Shown one piece after another: positions 1-24,600 of a stretch of 64,000 nt of DNA. Position 1 is the stretch's first letter. Each line of letters begins with the position of its first letter. Both the position numbers and the translations under genes were made by a program. Source of the stretch: Archilochus colubris (taxonomy: Eukaryota > Chordata > Aves > Apodiformes > Trochilidae); the NCBI GenBank assembly GCA_023079485.1, contig CM041104.1:683676-747675 (forward strand), read 5' to 3'. The notes beneath the pieces are model-generated. The model had not been told where the DNA came from. It saw only the letters and a list, made by a program, of their open reading frames with translations, and did no database searches.

Positions 1-12319
<12,319 letters not shown>

Positions 12320-12694
12320 CCAGGTACAGCTCACTCTCCTATTTTGGGGCTGATGCTGAGCAGAAGCTTTCATTCATGTTGGGGTTGAGGCTGGGGGGAG
12401 GAGTTGCTGCTCCAGAAGATGCTCTTTCCCACTGATGTTTTCCTAGCACTGAACAGCCCCTCACTCCCTTTCCTAAACGACAAATCTCTGAGGTCCAATC
12501 ATGAACCTTTTTACCCTCTCCCCATTCTCTCCTTTCCTTGCAGCCCCTTCAGAAGAGCAGTGAGCACCAGTGTGAGGAAAGCACGAGGCTAAACCCTGTC
12601 CTGGCACGTTGAGCAAGACAAGCTGAATCCCAGTGCTGCTGTCATCTCTACCTGGCATTCAAAGGAGAAACATGGCCCGACATCTCGCTCCCAT

Positions 12695-12743
12695 CTGTAA
12701 AGCAAAGACAAAGAGAACTCTGTAAAGCAAAGACAAAGAAACT
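12695..12743 (+). repeat. Tandem duplication (about 25 bp x2) in RALY 3'UTR
   Basis: Two adjacent copies of a 24-25 bp A-rich unit beginning CTGTAAAGCAAAG, differing by one or two bases at the end of the unit. This is a slippage-type duplication in the non-coding last exon. Confidence 0.85.
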
Positions 12744-14228
12744 CATCATCCCAGTGGCTTCCCACTCCCCCGTGCAGTGGGGTCGGAGCTCTGCAGGCAG
12801 CAGAGGCAGAACTGACCCTGCCCGACCCAACCCCAGCGCTGAGCGGCGAGCTGGGAGCGTTTGTGTCCCCCCGTGTGTCAGAGGAGTTATGGAGCCTCCT
12901 GCAGCAGGGGAGGGAGAACTCAGCCTGACCCAAAACAGACCTTTTTTTGCCCACAGAGGGTGAGAGGTAAAGCGTTTGCTAACTGGGGGAAAAGTACTGT
13001 CTCAGTTTGGACAATGGGTGTTCTCCCACGGAAGAGGCTGTGGGGTAAGCTGTGTGGTCACCTCCTCCCGGGTCTCTGCTGCCCTACAAGCTGCTGCAGG
13101 TACAAAGTCACCTCCTGGTGGAAAGGAGAGGCTGCTGCTGCATCTGCCCTGCTCCTTGCAGCTGCCTAAAGAGAGGGGAAGGGACACTGCCTGAAGAGGA
13201 GCAAGTGACCCCAAGCAGGAACAAACAAAGCCTGCATCATCTTCAGTCATTTGGTCTCCACTGTGAAAGCTGAGCACATCTCTGCAGGATGAGGGGGTGC
13301 AACCATGTCTGGAGGAGACCCTTTTCTTGGACCAGCTGCTCCCTGGGAAGGATGTAACCACCTTCTTCAGGGCTTCTCCAGGCCCTTCCCCAGGGTGCTC
13401 AGGTCTCCTCATACCCCACCTCTCTGGTTCTCCCCCTGACCCAGCAGGACAGGGCTGTGCTGTGGGTCCTGTTCCTGGCTGCAGGGCTGAGCTCCAGCCT
13501 GGGGCTTGCAGGGGTGCCCAGCACCACCCTGGGTGCAACGAGACTGTACCAGTGGGTACCCCCAGAGTGCCCCTGCCTACCCAGAGTCTGCTTTTGATCC
13601 AGGTCCTGTGAGCAGAGGTCTCTCAGCCTTCCTCTTCTTCATTCTCCTTTCTGGGCTTACCCAGAGTTTCTGCATTCAGGGGCAGATGGGACTGAAGCTC
13701 AGGCAGCACTTTATTGGGGTCAGATGTGTCCTGCCCACCTCCCCTCTGCCCCTCCAAAACACACCCACCCCCATCAGTGCTTTGGATCCAGAACAGTGTC
13801 CACACCTTCTCCTTGGCCAAACCCTCCCACCAGCTCTGCTCCCCAGGTGTCTGGAGGCTCTGAAGGGGACTCCTGCTTTCTGCTCAGTCAGACCTCATCT
13901 CTCTTTGAAGGGTGAAGGGGAAAACAGGTCCTGGGGGCAACGCTTCCTTCCCCCCCTCCGAGGGCCATCCTGGAGAAGCATGGCTCTCAAGCACAACTTT
14001 TTCTTTGCATTTCTTAGTTTCAGCTGATTGCTGAGGGGCTGAAGGGATTTCAGCCCTTCCCTGTGCTTTCCCCTCCCTTTTTCTGGTTCCTGTACAATTT
14101 CTCCATTGTGTTGTACTGAGCCACTGTAGAGCTGTTTTCTAGGCTGAGATGAGCTGCAGTTTTTGCTATGAACTGACTGTGATGCTGATGTTTGGGAGAA
14201 AGGTGACCTTGTACATACAATCCTGTAT

Positions 14229-14234
14229 AATAAA
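14229..14234 (+). terminator. RALY: RALY poly(A) signal AATAAA
   Basis: A canonical AATAAA lies about 1.9 kb after the stop codon. It is followed within 30-50 bases by a T-rich and TGT-containing stretch typical of the downstream element. It is the first convincing signal after the last RALY exon. Confidence 0.7.
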
Positions 14235-14554
14235 AGAAAGAAAATCTAATTTCCTTTTGTTCCCTTCTCTGTCTGGCACACACATTTGTTTTTCTTGTTT
14301 CAGACAAGTAATTCTTTCTCTTCCTAAGCTTCAGCTCTGCCTGCAGGATTTGCTTTCCCTTACACTGGGCTGAGCAAAGCTCCTGGGTTCACAGGGGCCC
14401 AGGGACTTTTTCTCTCTGGAGATTGGGAACTCCTTTGGTACAGGAGAACAGGGAACAAATCCAGGCCTTTAATCTCTGGACTTTGCACTGGTCTTGCTCA
14501 TAACAGACTGGAAAAATGCAGCTGCTGTTCCAGTTTGCCCATGCCAACATCACT

Positions 14555-14603
14555 AATAAATAAATGCTCCTGAAGCAGAAATAAATAAATGCTCCTGAAG
14601 CAG
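14555..14603. repeat. Tandem duplication, 25-bp period
   Basis: Two near-perfect copies of AATAAATAAATGCTCCTGAA plus four bases, just downstream of the RALY poly(A) site. Each copy contains AATAAA words, which could serve as alternative poly(A) signals. Confidence 0.85.
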
Positions 14604-14848
14604 AGTGTCTTCTGGCTGTCTCCTCAGTGCCTTCCTCAGCAGAGCTGTGCTCATGGGCACTGCAGTCATCACCCAAACCCTGGCACGTTTGGCACCTCTG
14701 CTGTGCTGCCACTCTGCTTCCCAGGCTTGCTTAACCTGCCAGTTCTAGAAAGTTCTCCACTGAGCCTGGGCTGAGCTGTCCTCCTGCACCAGAAGGCAAA
14801 GCTGCCCCTTGGTTCTGTTCAACTTCATGGTGAGTCTGGGGATGCTTG

Positions 14849-15006
14849 AATATCCATCCATCCATCCCTCATCCGTCTCTCATCCATCCATCCATCCATC
14901 TATCCCTCCATCCATCCCTCCATCGCTCCATCGCTCCATCCGTCCCTCATCCATCCATCCATCCATCCATCCATCCATCCATCCATCCATCCATCCCTCC
15001 ATCCCT
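14849..15006. repeat. (ATCC)n microsatellite
   Basis: About 155 bases of ATCC/ATCCCTCC tetranucleotide repeat with interruptions. The longest pure run is at about 14,949-14,994. Confidence 0.95.
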
Positions 15007-16670
15007 CAGCAGTCCCTTCAGGATGAGGGGTGCAGCATGGTCAGACTGACAGCTGGACATCTTTGCAGCTGGGATGTGGGAGGAAGGGGGGTGAAATAAA
15101 AAGCAAATCACAACATTCAATCATCAAGAAGATGCAAATCAGGTCAAGCTTCCATCCATTCAGGTTTGCAGAGCCTGGTGGGAGGACAGAGCTCCCGAGC
15201 TCCATCCCTGAGCCTTGCTGGCCCTGCAGCTCATCAGCTCTGGGCCAGCAGCTCATGGGCCATGTCTGCCAGCAAATAACTGGTTTGGTATTGTTAATTG
15301 TTTGGGGGAAGAGTGAGGAACTTCCAGAACTCCCAGGCAGGTCCTGTGTGCAAAGAAAGTTCTCCTGGCTGTAGGTGGGGTCTGGGGTTTTCATGCTGAT
15401 GGAGGTCTGGATGTGACCATCCAAAAAAATCCTTTCGTGAAGAGGGGAGGGGGCAGCAGTGGGACTCACACCATCCCCCTCCCCAGTTAAGGCCATAAAG
15501 CAGCTGCAAAACTTCCTGGTGACTTCCCTGCGTCCACCAAAAGAGGAGCAGAGGGAGCAGAGGTGTCCCTGGCTCCCCCTGAGCTTTCCCGGGGATAGAG
15601 AGAGGGGGCAGGGGAGGGCAGATGCACACAGGGTGCAGACAAAGCCATTGATGTGCCAGGTCACAGCCAGCTCCTCTTCCCTGACTCCATCCCATCTTTC
15701 CAAGCATGGACACACAGAAGATGTGTGTACCTGGAGCACAGCACAGCCCTTCCAGCACAGCCCACCCATCCCCATCCCCATCCCCTCTGCTACCCCATGA
15801 TGGGCCTGTCCAGATCAAGAGAAAGATACAAAGCCCTCCCCAAGGCATTTTTAACACCCATGACACAAAAAGATCCATCCTGTGGTTGAACACAAAGAGG
15901 TCCCACCCTACGTGCATCCTGCATCCTTTTCCCTGATCCCCACGGAGTCTCTCCCTGCTCTGCTGGGGTGTGAGTTGTTCCACTCCATTCTCCCTGACAG
16001 CTCCTCCAGGGCAAGAGTCTGCATATTCTGAAGACAAACAACCACCATAAGCAGAGCTGCTCAAGAGAATGTGCAGGCACTTTCCATCTTGTGAACTGGA
16101 AGAAAAATGCTTTTGGTAAAGGTTTTCCCCACCCCTGGACCTCACTTGGCTCCTCAGAGCTCTGCTGGTCCCCAGCCCACCTCCCTCTGGTGGCAACAAC
16201 CCTGGGGGCTTCGCTGGGAACAAAGCAGAATCCTCACTCCCTGGGTCACCTCTGCAAAGGGAACCCCAGGTCTGAGGTTCCTGACACACTTCAGGGTCCT
16301 GCCCAGTGTGACAACAGCAAAGGGGGAGGAAGCTGTGGGGACCCAGAAGGCATCAGAACCCCAACCCCTCCCTTGATCCACAGAAAGAATCTGCTGGGCC
16401 AAACCTCAGTAATCAGCAAAAGCCCCCCCTGACTTTATAGTCTGACACTTCCTAAAGTTAATGGGATTTGGTTGATCCAGGCAGTGCTTTGGCAACACTT
16501 CAGGAACTGCAGCTGTCCCAGGCCCTGCTCTTTGGTGAATCTGTAAAAGCCTCTGGTGAGAGCTGCCATGGCCCCTGCATCCCCTCCATCAGCTGCAGGA
16601 GATTTTTCCTCTTCTCCAGGAAATTATAGGAACATACGGAGATGTGAGCAAGAACCCCAAGGGCTCCTGG
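15007..16670. other. Gene-free stretch between RALY and the FSIP2-like gene
   Basis: No exon with recognisable protein similarity was found on either strand. Open frames are short, overlap each other in several frames and lack motifs. Together with the repeat-bearing DNA to 20,900 this is the convergent intergenic space after both 3' ends. Confidence 0.6.
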
Positions 16671-16675
16671 GGGAG

Positions 16676-16975
16676 TCACAGAATCCCAGGATGTTTAGGT
16701 TGGCAGAGACCTCCAAGCTCACCCAGTCCAACCTCTGACCAACACCATCATCTCACAACTAACCCATGTCCTTAAGGACCAGCTCCAAATGCCTTTTAAA
16801 TGCCTCCAGGGATGGTGACTCCACCACTGTCCTGGGCCATTCCAATGCCTGACAGCCCTCTCAGTGGAGAAATGTTTCCTGACATCATCCTAACCCTCCC
16901 CTGGCACAGCTTCAATCCCTTCCCTCTGCTCCTATCCCATCCCTCAGGAGCTCTTTCCCTCCATCCTCCACCAGT
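16676..16975 (-). repeat. CR1 LINE 3' fragment
   Basis: A CACAGAATCCCAGGATG tail followed by GGTTGGCAGAGACCTCCAAG and the CR1 3' region, minus orientation. Confidence 0.85.
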
Positions 16976-17761
16976 AAACCAAACCCAAACCTTGGCTGGG
17001 AATGGTCTGATGCCAAAAGGACGCAGCCATACCCCAAATCCTCTGCCCCAGCAGCCCCATCCCAGTGCCCAGGGATGTGCCCATACAGATTGTTGGACCA
17101 GAGGAGTGAGAAACCCCTCAAGCCCATCACCTTTTCACAGCCCAAATTTGGTTCCTAGCAGGTGGATTGTTGTCTCTGACAGCTCTGAGAGTTCCTCAAA
17201 CACAACTGCCCAGGAACCCAACTTTCACCCCCTCCCTGGGCTCACAGCCCAAAGCAATGGCAAAGGAGAGCCAGAGAAAGGGGGATTGAGATGGGCAAAG
17301 ATGCAAGAGGGAGACAAGGGCAGAAGAGAGGTGAGAGATGGAGGCAGGAGCAGGAACCTGAGCTCCCAGCCCTGCAGCAGAGGAACCTCCATGCTGACAC
17401 CTCCTGCTCCCCTTCACAAGGAGATGGCCTCCCCTGTATGCTCACCAACACCTTCACCCCCTGCCCCACTGGGGACCAAAACTCTGGAGTCTCAGCACCA
17501 AAACTGAACTCACCCCAGGGGGAGCCTGGGAGGTCCCCACGTGGCTGCTGGGTTGGCTGCAAGATGGGGACAATTCCATCTTGTCAGCAGCTCTGGAGCA
17601 CAGAGTGTCACAGACTGTCACAGAATGTCACACTCTGGGCACAGGGGGAGAAGCTCCTGGGAGCCAAGGTATTGATTCCTTGCATTAGGACCATGAATGA
17701 AAACTTGGAAGCTTTGGGAACTTTCATCTCCTTTGGGTGTGACAGTGACAACAGTGCCATG

Positions 17762-18062
17762 GAGCCAGGCTGAGAGTTGGGGGTGTTCAGCCTGGAGAAG
17801 AGAAGGGAGCAATGGGGAGACCTTAGAGCACCTTCCAGTGCCTGAAGGAGCTCCAGGAAAGCTGGGGAGGGACCTGGGACAAGGGCCTGGAGGGATGGGA
17901 TGAGGGGGAATGGCTCTAAGGTGAAAGAGGGGAGATTTAGGGAAGCAATTCTTTGTTGTGAGGGTGCTGAGCCCCTGTGCCAGGGTGCCCAGAGAAGCTG
18001 TGGCTGCCCCATCCCTGGCAGTGTTCCAGCCCAGGTTGGATGGGGCTTGGAACACCCTGGAC
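17762..18062 (+). repeat. CR1 LINE 3' fragment lacking its tail
   Basis: GTTGGGGGTGTTCAGCCTGG through GGATGGGGCTTGGAACACCC, the CR1 3' region in + orientation without the terminal short repeats. A closely similar subfamily member lies at 49,545-50,133. Confidence 0.8.
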
Positions 18063-18687
18063 ACTGCAGCTCATCCTCAGCATCAGCTCCTACCCAACCA
18101 TGGGTCCCACAGCTCAGGATCAGCCCCCAGCAGCACCACATTCCCAGAGGCAAACCCAATGACACCTGAGTGGCACCTGAGCTGTCCCCATCCCTGTGTC
18201 CTGGGGGCAGAGCCAGGACCCCCCCTGTTCCCACAGCCATGAAGAGGTTCAGGTGAAAGCAGCTGAGGCTGGGCAGGAAGCAGGCAGCCAGCAGGAGGAA
18301 CAGGGATAGAAGTGGAATAATCTTAGAATTACCATCATGAACTATTTGTGTATGTAAAAGCCCTTCTGAAGTAATTCAGATCCCCCTGGGCTGGCTGGGT
18401 GTGAAGGAGGCACCACAAACCATGGTGAGGTCCTAAGCCACCTCTGTGATTGCTTTCAAAAGTCAAACACACAGAGAGGGGACATGAGAGAGATCCAAGG
18501 AAAGACAAAGCTGTGGTACAGCCCCATGGGAAGGGGGATTGGAACTCAAAGGGCAGTGAGAAGGACAAGAACAGCAACAGCACGGGCACCCAACCTGCCA
18601 GGACACCCACAGCTCAGCCCCAGCACAGAAATTCCCCAGGAAATCCTGGGGACATCTCCTGGCTCAGACACCCGGGACATCCTAGGA

Positions 18688-18832
18688 AGCTCCCTGGAGG
18701 CATTTAAAAGGCATTTGGAGCTGGTCCTTAAGGACATGGGTTAGCAGTGAGATGATGGTGTTGGTCAGAGGTTGGACTGGATGAGCTTGGAGGTCTCAGC
18801 CAACCTAAACATCCTGGGATTCTGTGACTCCC
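18688..18832 (+). repeat. CR1 3'-terminal fragment
   Basis: GAGGCATTTAAAAGGCATTT through GGTTGGACTGGATGAGCTTG to GGGATTCTGTGACT, a CR1 tail in + orientation. Confidence 0.8.
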
Positions 18833-18937
18833 CAAGGAGCCCTTGGGGTTCTGGATCACATCTCCATCCTCTTCTGTTTGTTCTCATCCATCCTCAGGCT
18901 GTTCCCAAGGAGCCACTGGCTCTGAACCAGCCACAGC

Positions 18938-19040
18938 TGGGGAACCATGGAATGGTTTGGGATGGAAGGGCCTTTACAGACCATCTCATTCCCACCTGCA
19001 CTGCGGGGAAGGGAAGTGGCCTGGACCCAACAACCTCTCC
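18938..19040 (-). repeat. CR1 3'-terminal fragment
   Basis: ACCATGGAATGGTTTGGGAT then GGAAGGGCCTTTACAGACC, a diverged CR1 tail in minus orientation. Confidence 0.65.
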
Positions 19041-20904
19041 TTGCAGTGCAAACCCTGAGGAGGTGGCAGGGGGAGCTCCCCAGGGCCATTCCCACTGTGC
19101 CTGCAGGAAATTCCCACAGATCAACAGAGCAGGTCAATTCCCACAGAAATTCCCAACACGAGCTGAATCTCTGGGGCACACCAGGTGTGGGGCTGTCATC
19201 TGATGTTCCCCTGTCCCAGAAAGCAGCAATTCCGTAAGCAATGCCAGATACCTGCACCCCTGACAGAACTTTCCCAACAAGGTCAGCATCAATATTTCTC
19301 TTCCCTCCTGGGGACCCCAGGAGCATTCCCCAAGCGTGGAGCTCACACCAGGATGCAGGCAGGAGCAGGGATCCCTGTGGTGACCCCCACACTGCTGTGG
19401 GGAAGTGTCCCCAACCATGGCTGAGATGGACAGCACTGATGCCACAAAACCAACATCAGAGGTCAACTTAGTAGCAAAAATGAGGAAAAAAGGTGTCTTT
19501 GGCTCTCTAATTCACTGCAGGTCCAGCCCTGAAACCCACCCAATGCTTTGGTTGTTGAGTTCTTTTGAAAAACCAACCCCAGCTGCAGATGTTGACACTT
19601 GGAGCTGTTGAGAAATGAGGCCCCAAATGACTCCAACACAACAGCCAGCTGGGAATTGCTCCCATCTGCAGAAAACCCTATTAATACATCTGAGGAGCCT
19701 TTTCAGGGGGCAAACCCACACTTGCCCATCCATCCCAGCTGCTTATCCCACCCTGCATCCCACAGCATTGGGAAGAGGGAATCCAGGGAAGATCAGAGGG
19801 GTTTGTGGTGGGATAGCAACCAGGGGCAGGACCAACATGTGCCTCCCATCAGGCCAGATGATCACAATCCATCACTGCCTCCATTTAAAACACAGACATA
19901 AAACAATCAAGCAGTTGCTTTTGCAACTGCTCCTCATTACTTTCAGCTCATGCCTTAATGGCTCTGCTAAATTCTTGCCCCAGCAGGAAAACCAGTTCCC
20001 CAGAAGCAGAGCAGAGGAAACCTGCACTAGATCAGGGAGGAGGTGCTGACACTGGCTGGAAACCACAGACCCAGCCAGCCAGGACAGAGACCTTAGCACT
20101 CACCTGCAGGAGGTGTGTATAACCTGGCAGGGGTTTTAGGCTATTTCTCATACCACTGCAGTGTCAGGAACAAAAATCTGGTTTTATTGCCATCGTTTCA
20201 GCTGTTTTTTCTGGTAGGAGACAGCTATTTCAGTGAATTATAAATATGTATGTGGAAAATAGTCAGTCTGATACAGTCTGTAATGTGACAGTAGAGGCAC
20301 TTCCCCAAATTATAGTTTTTGCTGTGGGATCACTTACCAATCCAAGACAGATCTTCACTCTTTTCTTATCAAAGCCAAGATAATTGCACTGGGAAATGAG
20401 CAGCAAAACTCCTGCTGCCACCAAGCCCAGATGTAGAGCAGGGTCCTGAGATCTCCCAAACCCCAGCCAGGATCTATCCAGCAAGGCTGAGACCTGCACT
20501 GGGATCTCCACCTCAAGAGATGGGATGTCCATCACCTCTGGGGTGGATGGGGAATGTCTCCCATGGAAAACTGCTACAGAAACAGTGGGGATCAGCTCAG
20601 AGTCTGCTGAGCTTGAGCCAGTTCAGCAATGAACACTGGGGGGACACAGGGGGTGAGAGAGCAACCCAGCTGAGAGATGGAAAATCCCTGCTCAGCTGTG
20701 TGGAGATACAGAACAGACAGCACCAGGGGGGAAAAAAAGTCAAATCCTTTCAGTAGTTCAGAAGACAAGGAGTGACAGAGCAGATGATGGGAAGGGTCTG
20801 GTTCTTGCTGTGTTAGTTCCTACCTGTCTCAGCCCGCCAGCTCAGCACCTCTCAGCACTCCTCTCTTCCTTTCCTCTTGGTTCCTATTAAGCATCACTTA
20901 ACTC

Positions 20905-21491
20905 TGGGGATGTCTACCTGGACTTCAGCAAGGCCTTTGACACCGTCTCCCACAGCATTCTCCTGAAAAAGCTGAGTCCTGTGTCCAGTTCTGGGCCCCT
21001 CAGCTCAGGAAGGTGAGTGAGGTGCTGGAGCAGGTCCAGAGAAGAGCAAGGAGGCTGTGAAGGGATCCAGCAGAATTGCTGTGAGGAAGGGCTGAGGGAG
21101 CTGGGGGTGTTGAGGCTGGAGAAGAGGAGGCTCAGGGGAGACCTCATCACTCTCTCCAACTCCCTGAAAGGAGGTTGGAGCCAGGGGGGGGTTGGGCTCT
21201 GCTCCCAGGCAACTCTCAGCAAGACAAGAGGGCAGGGTCTCAAGTTGTGCCAGGGGAAGTTTAGGTTGGAGATGAGAAAGAATTTCTTTCTGGAGAGGGT
21301 GATCAGGCATTGGAATGGGCTGCCCAGGGAAGTAGTGGATTCTCCGTGTCTGGAGATCTTTCCAAAGAGCCTGGATGTGGCACTGAGGCCATGGGCTGGG
21401 AACCACGGGGGGAGTGGATCAAGGGTTGGACTTGAGGACCTCAGAGGTCCCTTCCAACCCAGCCGATTCTGTGATTCTATGATTCTATGAA
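20905..21491 (+). repeat. CR1 LINE with an internal deletion
   Basis: The element starts inside the reverse-transcriptase region (CTGGACTTCAGCAAGGCC), then jumps at about 20,975 directly to the region normally about 560 bases further on. It continues intact to the ATTCTATGA tail. The 26-kb copy shows the missing segment. It overlaps the downstream side of the FSIP2-like poly(A) site. Confidence 0.9.
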
Positions 21492-21528
21492 TGGAGAGAG
21501 GCACAAACAAGCATTTGGCAACAAGCTC

Positions 21529-21534
21529 TTTATT
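21529..21534 (-). terminator. Poly(A) signal of the FSIP2-like gene
   Basis: AATAAA on the minus strand (TTTATT on +), 150 bases after the stop codon. It is the first canonical signal and lies about 40 bases before the CR1 tail. Confidence 0.7.
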
Positions 21535-21683
21535 CTCGAAAGTCAGGATCCTACTGCCTGTGAAAGCTGACCAGGAGCTCTACACCTCTATTACTTTATC
21601 TTAAAAATAAACTATACTTATTATTACTGTTACACCTCTCTTACTACTTAGGCAGTGAACCAAACCCTCCCAGCTCACAGGTT

Positions 21684-24600
21684 CTATTCTGATGGGGGAT
21701 CCTGGCTCTTGCCTTGCATAAGCTTCCTGCTGAGCCTTCTCTGCCGCACGCCTGCCTGGGCAGGAGGCTTCAGAGCCACAGGAGGGGTGGGCTGTCTGAA
21801 AACCTGCGTGCTCAGGGAGGGGACGGTGTCCTTGGAGACACAGCTCTCTTTGCGTGTGTTGGGTGGTGTTAGGAGAGGGATTGAAGGTTTCACTTCAGTG
21901 GGGAGTGCAGGCCCAGGCTGAGAGGTCCGCTTTAATACGGACTCAACAATCTGTTTTGCCACGGACCTGACGGCCAACGAGCTGCTTGAGGCTGTTGGCT
22001 TTGGCTTCAGCTGCCCTTCACTCTCCAACAACTTCTTCCTCACTGCTTCAAGCACCTCAGGAACAGTGAGTCTGGCACTCTCAGTGGGTTCTGCACGCTG
22101 CTGCTGAACGCCAGAGATGGCACCTGGGATGCTCCCTCTGGCATTCCTGTGCTTCCATGGTGAGCTGCTGGCAGTGCTCGTATCTGGCAGGGGTGGTAAG
22201 AGGGGAAACTTTGTTCCCTTGCCCAAGTCCCGGCTCTGCTGCTCAGATGCTCTGGGGAACCCCTCTCCTTCTTCTGCAGCCTGTCGTGAGAAAGGTGCCT
22301 GGGATGGCTGGGCCTGTCTGTTGGAGACATTTCCCCTTGGAAGCTCCAGGATTTCAGAATATGTGCAGCTTGGGTCTTCTTCAATATCCGAGGCAACCAA
22401 GGATTCCAGGGTGGAGCAGACATGGTCAACAGCTTCTCTGGTGAGCTGGTGAAGGGAAGCCTGTGAAGACGCCTGGTCAAAAGCTGACATTTCAGTTTGC
22501 TCCGATTTATCTTCCTTGGGTTTGCCCGCTCGGATGGCTCCTCCAGAAACCCGCTGCTCCTTCTGCCTGGCTCCTGGCCCCACCTCAGATGCTGTGGACA
22601 TGGTGGAAACCAAACCCTTCCTCTTCAGGGTCTCCAGCGTGGTGGCAACAAGCTCTTTGGCCACCAGTTCCACTGCCAGCTTCTCATCTGGAGGAGCAGT
22701 CTGCAGCAGCCTTGCTTGCCCAGTGCTGCCAGAGCGTCGCCTTCTGATCACCCGGACAGCCCTCCACAGAACAAAGCTGAGCTGGTTCTGAGGATCCATC
22801 ACTCTCTCCAACACTTGCTTCACCACAGCCTTAGCCACCTCTTCAACCCGGGCCTCCGCTGCAGGTTGTTCTTCACATGCAGCCTCAGGTGTGCTCTCTG
22901 CAGTGACCTCTGGCTGCTGCTGGGACTCAGCATCATGACTGACCCTGATGGTCAGCTCAGCATCATCCTGTCCCAGCTCTGCTGCAGGTTGCTCTTCAGA
23001 TGCAGCCTTGGGTGTGCTCTCTGCAGTGACCTCTGGCTGCTGCTGGGACTCAGCATCATGACTGACCCTGATGGTCAGCTCAGCATCATCCTGTCCCAGC
23101 TCTGCTGCAGGTTGCTCTTCAGATGCAGCCTTGGGTGTGCTCTCTGCAGCGAGCTCTGGCTGCTTCTCCGAGTCAGCAGCGTGACTGAGCCCGATGGGCA
23201 GCTCAGCACCTTCCTGGCCCGACTCAGGCTGGGCGTAGGTTTGTCCCTTTTCCAGAGCTGTTCTCCTTCTCCTGGTTCGGCTTGATTTTGAGGAGGGCTT
23301 TTTGCTGCTGGGTGCAGGTCGTTTTGGAGGGTAGAGCAGCTGCTCCACCAGGTGAGAAGCACTCCTGGTGCCCAGTGCTTTGCGGACATCCTTCCACTGG
23401 GCCAGGCGTTGCCGAATCCTTTCCTGCAAGGTGACCCCAGGTCGTGGCTCGGCCAAGCGCTCAGGGCCCTGGGTGCTGAGGCTCCAGGAGGGTCCCGCCC
23501 AGCGGACCCCGGGCTCCCGCCGGGCCAGCGGGGCAGAGGAGAAGGGCTCCCCGCCGGAGCCAGGCCCTTCCCGCCCGCTTTGCCCAGCCCAGCCCCCATC
23601 TGCCGGTGCTCAGCTCCCGCCGGTTGCTCCTTTCCGCGCCACAAGGCCCGGCCCACCCCCTCAGCCCTGCCCCCTGCCCTGACCGCCTCCCCGGCCTGCA
23701 GCGGGGAAGCCGCAGCCCTGGGCAGCGTGCGGCGGGCAGGGGCCGCCAACACCCGCTCTGCCCACCTCTTCCTGCCGGGACATCTGCTCTGCCTCCTGCC
23801 TGAGCGTGGTCAGGTACTGCCTGTACTCGTTGAACTCCTTCAGAGTGCAGACCACCTGTGGAGGGAGAGACGAGGGGAGGATCAGCCCAGCCCTGTCACC
23901 CCCGCCACACAGACAGACGCCTTCCCGAAGCAGCCCCAGGGAGGGGCAGGCAGGGAGCTGCTCCTCCCTCTGCGCCCGGGGATGGATGGGTGGATGGATG
24001 GATGGATGGATGGATGGGTGGATGGATGGAGGGATGGATCCCTTTGGATCAGACCCATGGCGTCCGAACCTACTTTGCCATCCCTGGTGACACGGCCCTC
24101 TCTCTTCAGCTTCTGCAGGTTGTCCTTGCGGTGGTAGTACTCCTGCAGATGGGGGTCATGCAGGCTGTTGTACTGCATGCCCATGAGGTGACAGTACGGG
24201 TCTGTGAGGTTGAAGTAACCAGAGGGCCGGTGAAGCTGGGAGAGATGTTCAGAGAATGTTCCAGAACAGCAGAGACAAAGGCACTGCTGAGCTCCTCACA
24301 CAAGCAGGGGGCCGCTTCCAACCTCCCAGCCACAGCCCAGTTCCTGCCTTACTTCCCACCCACCCCCGGGGAGCATCTCTGAGCTTCACGGCCCCTCCAA
24401 CAGAGAAGAAACCCTGAGCCTGCATCCCCCCTCTGGTGGCTCCAACTCCTGTGGCACCAGCTGGGAGCACCAGGAGCTGTTTTCTGTAGAAGGGGGTGAG
24501 AGGGTTGAGCCCAGCACAACACCTGCACAGAGCTAAGCTGGGATGTTGCCTACAGCCTTGTCTTTTCCTCTGGCAATTCCCTGGGACTGCAGAAGGGATC

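Larger units (their letters stand above)
12320..14250 (+). other. RALY: RALY 3'UTR with a 3'UTR intron
   Basis: The TAA at 12317-12319 is followed after four bases by a donor (GTACAG at 12324). A pyrimidine-rich acceptor ends at 12543, so the final non-coding exon probably runs from 12544 to about 14250. The splice junction lies only 4 nt after the stop, too close to trigger nonsense-mediated decay. Nothing coding is seen in the exon. The splicing is inferred from the consensus sites, not from transcripts. Confidence 0.7.

Noticed and set aside
15041..16289. 246- and 331-codon minus-strand frames
   Set aside because: The two frames overlap each other out of phase, begin at non-obvious starts and show no recognisable domain or splice context.
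16800..17507. 235-codon + strand frame
   Set aside because: It starts inside a CR1 tail and has proline/serine-rich random composition with no motif.
22497..23285. 262-codon + strand frame
   Set aside because: Antisense shadow of the FSIP2-like last exon; its repeats are the reverse of the coding repeat.
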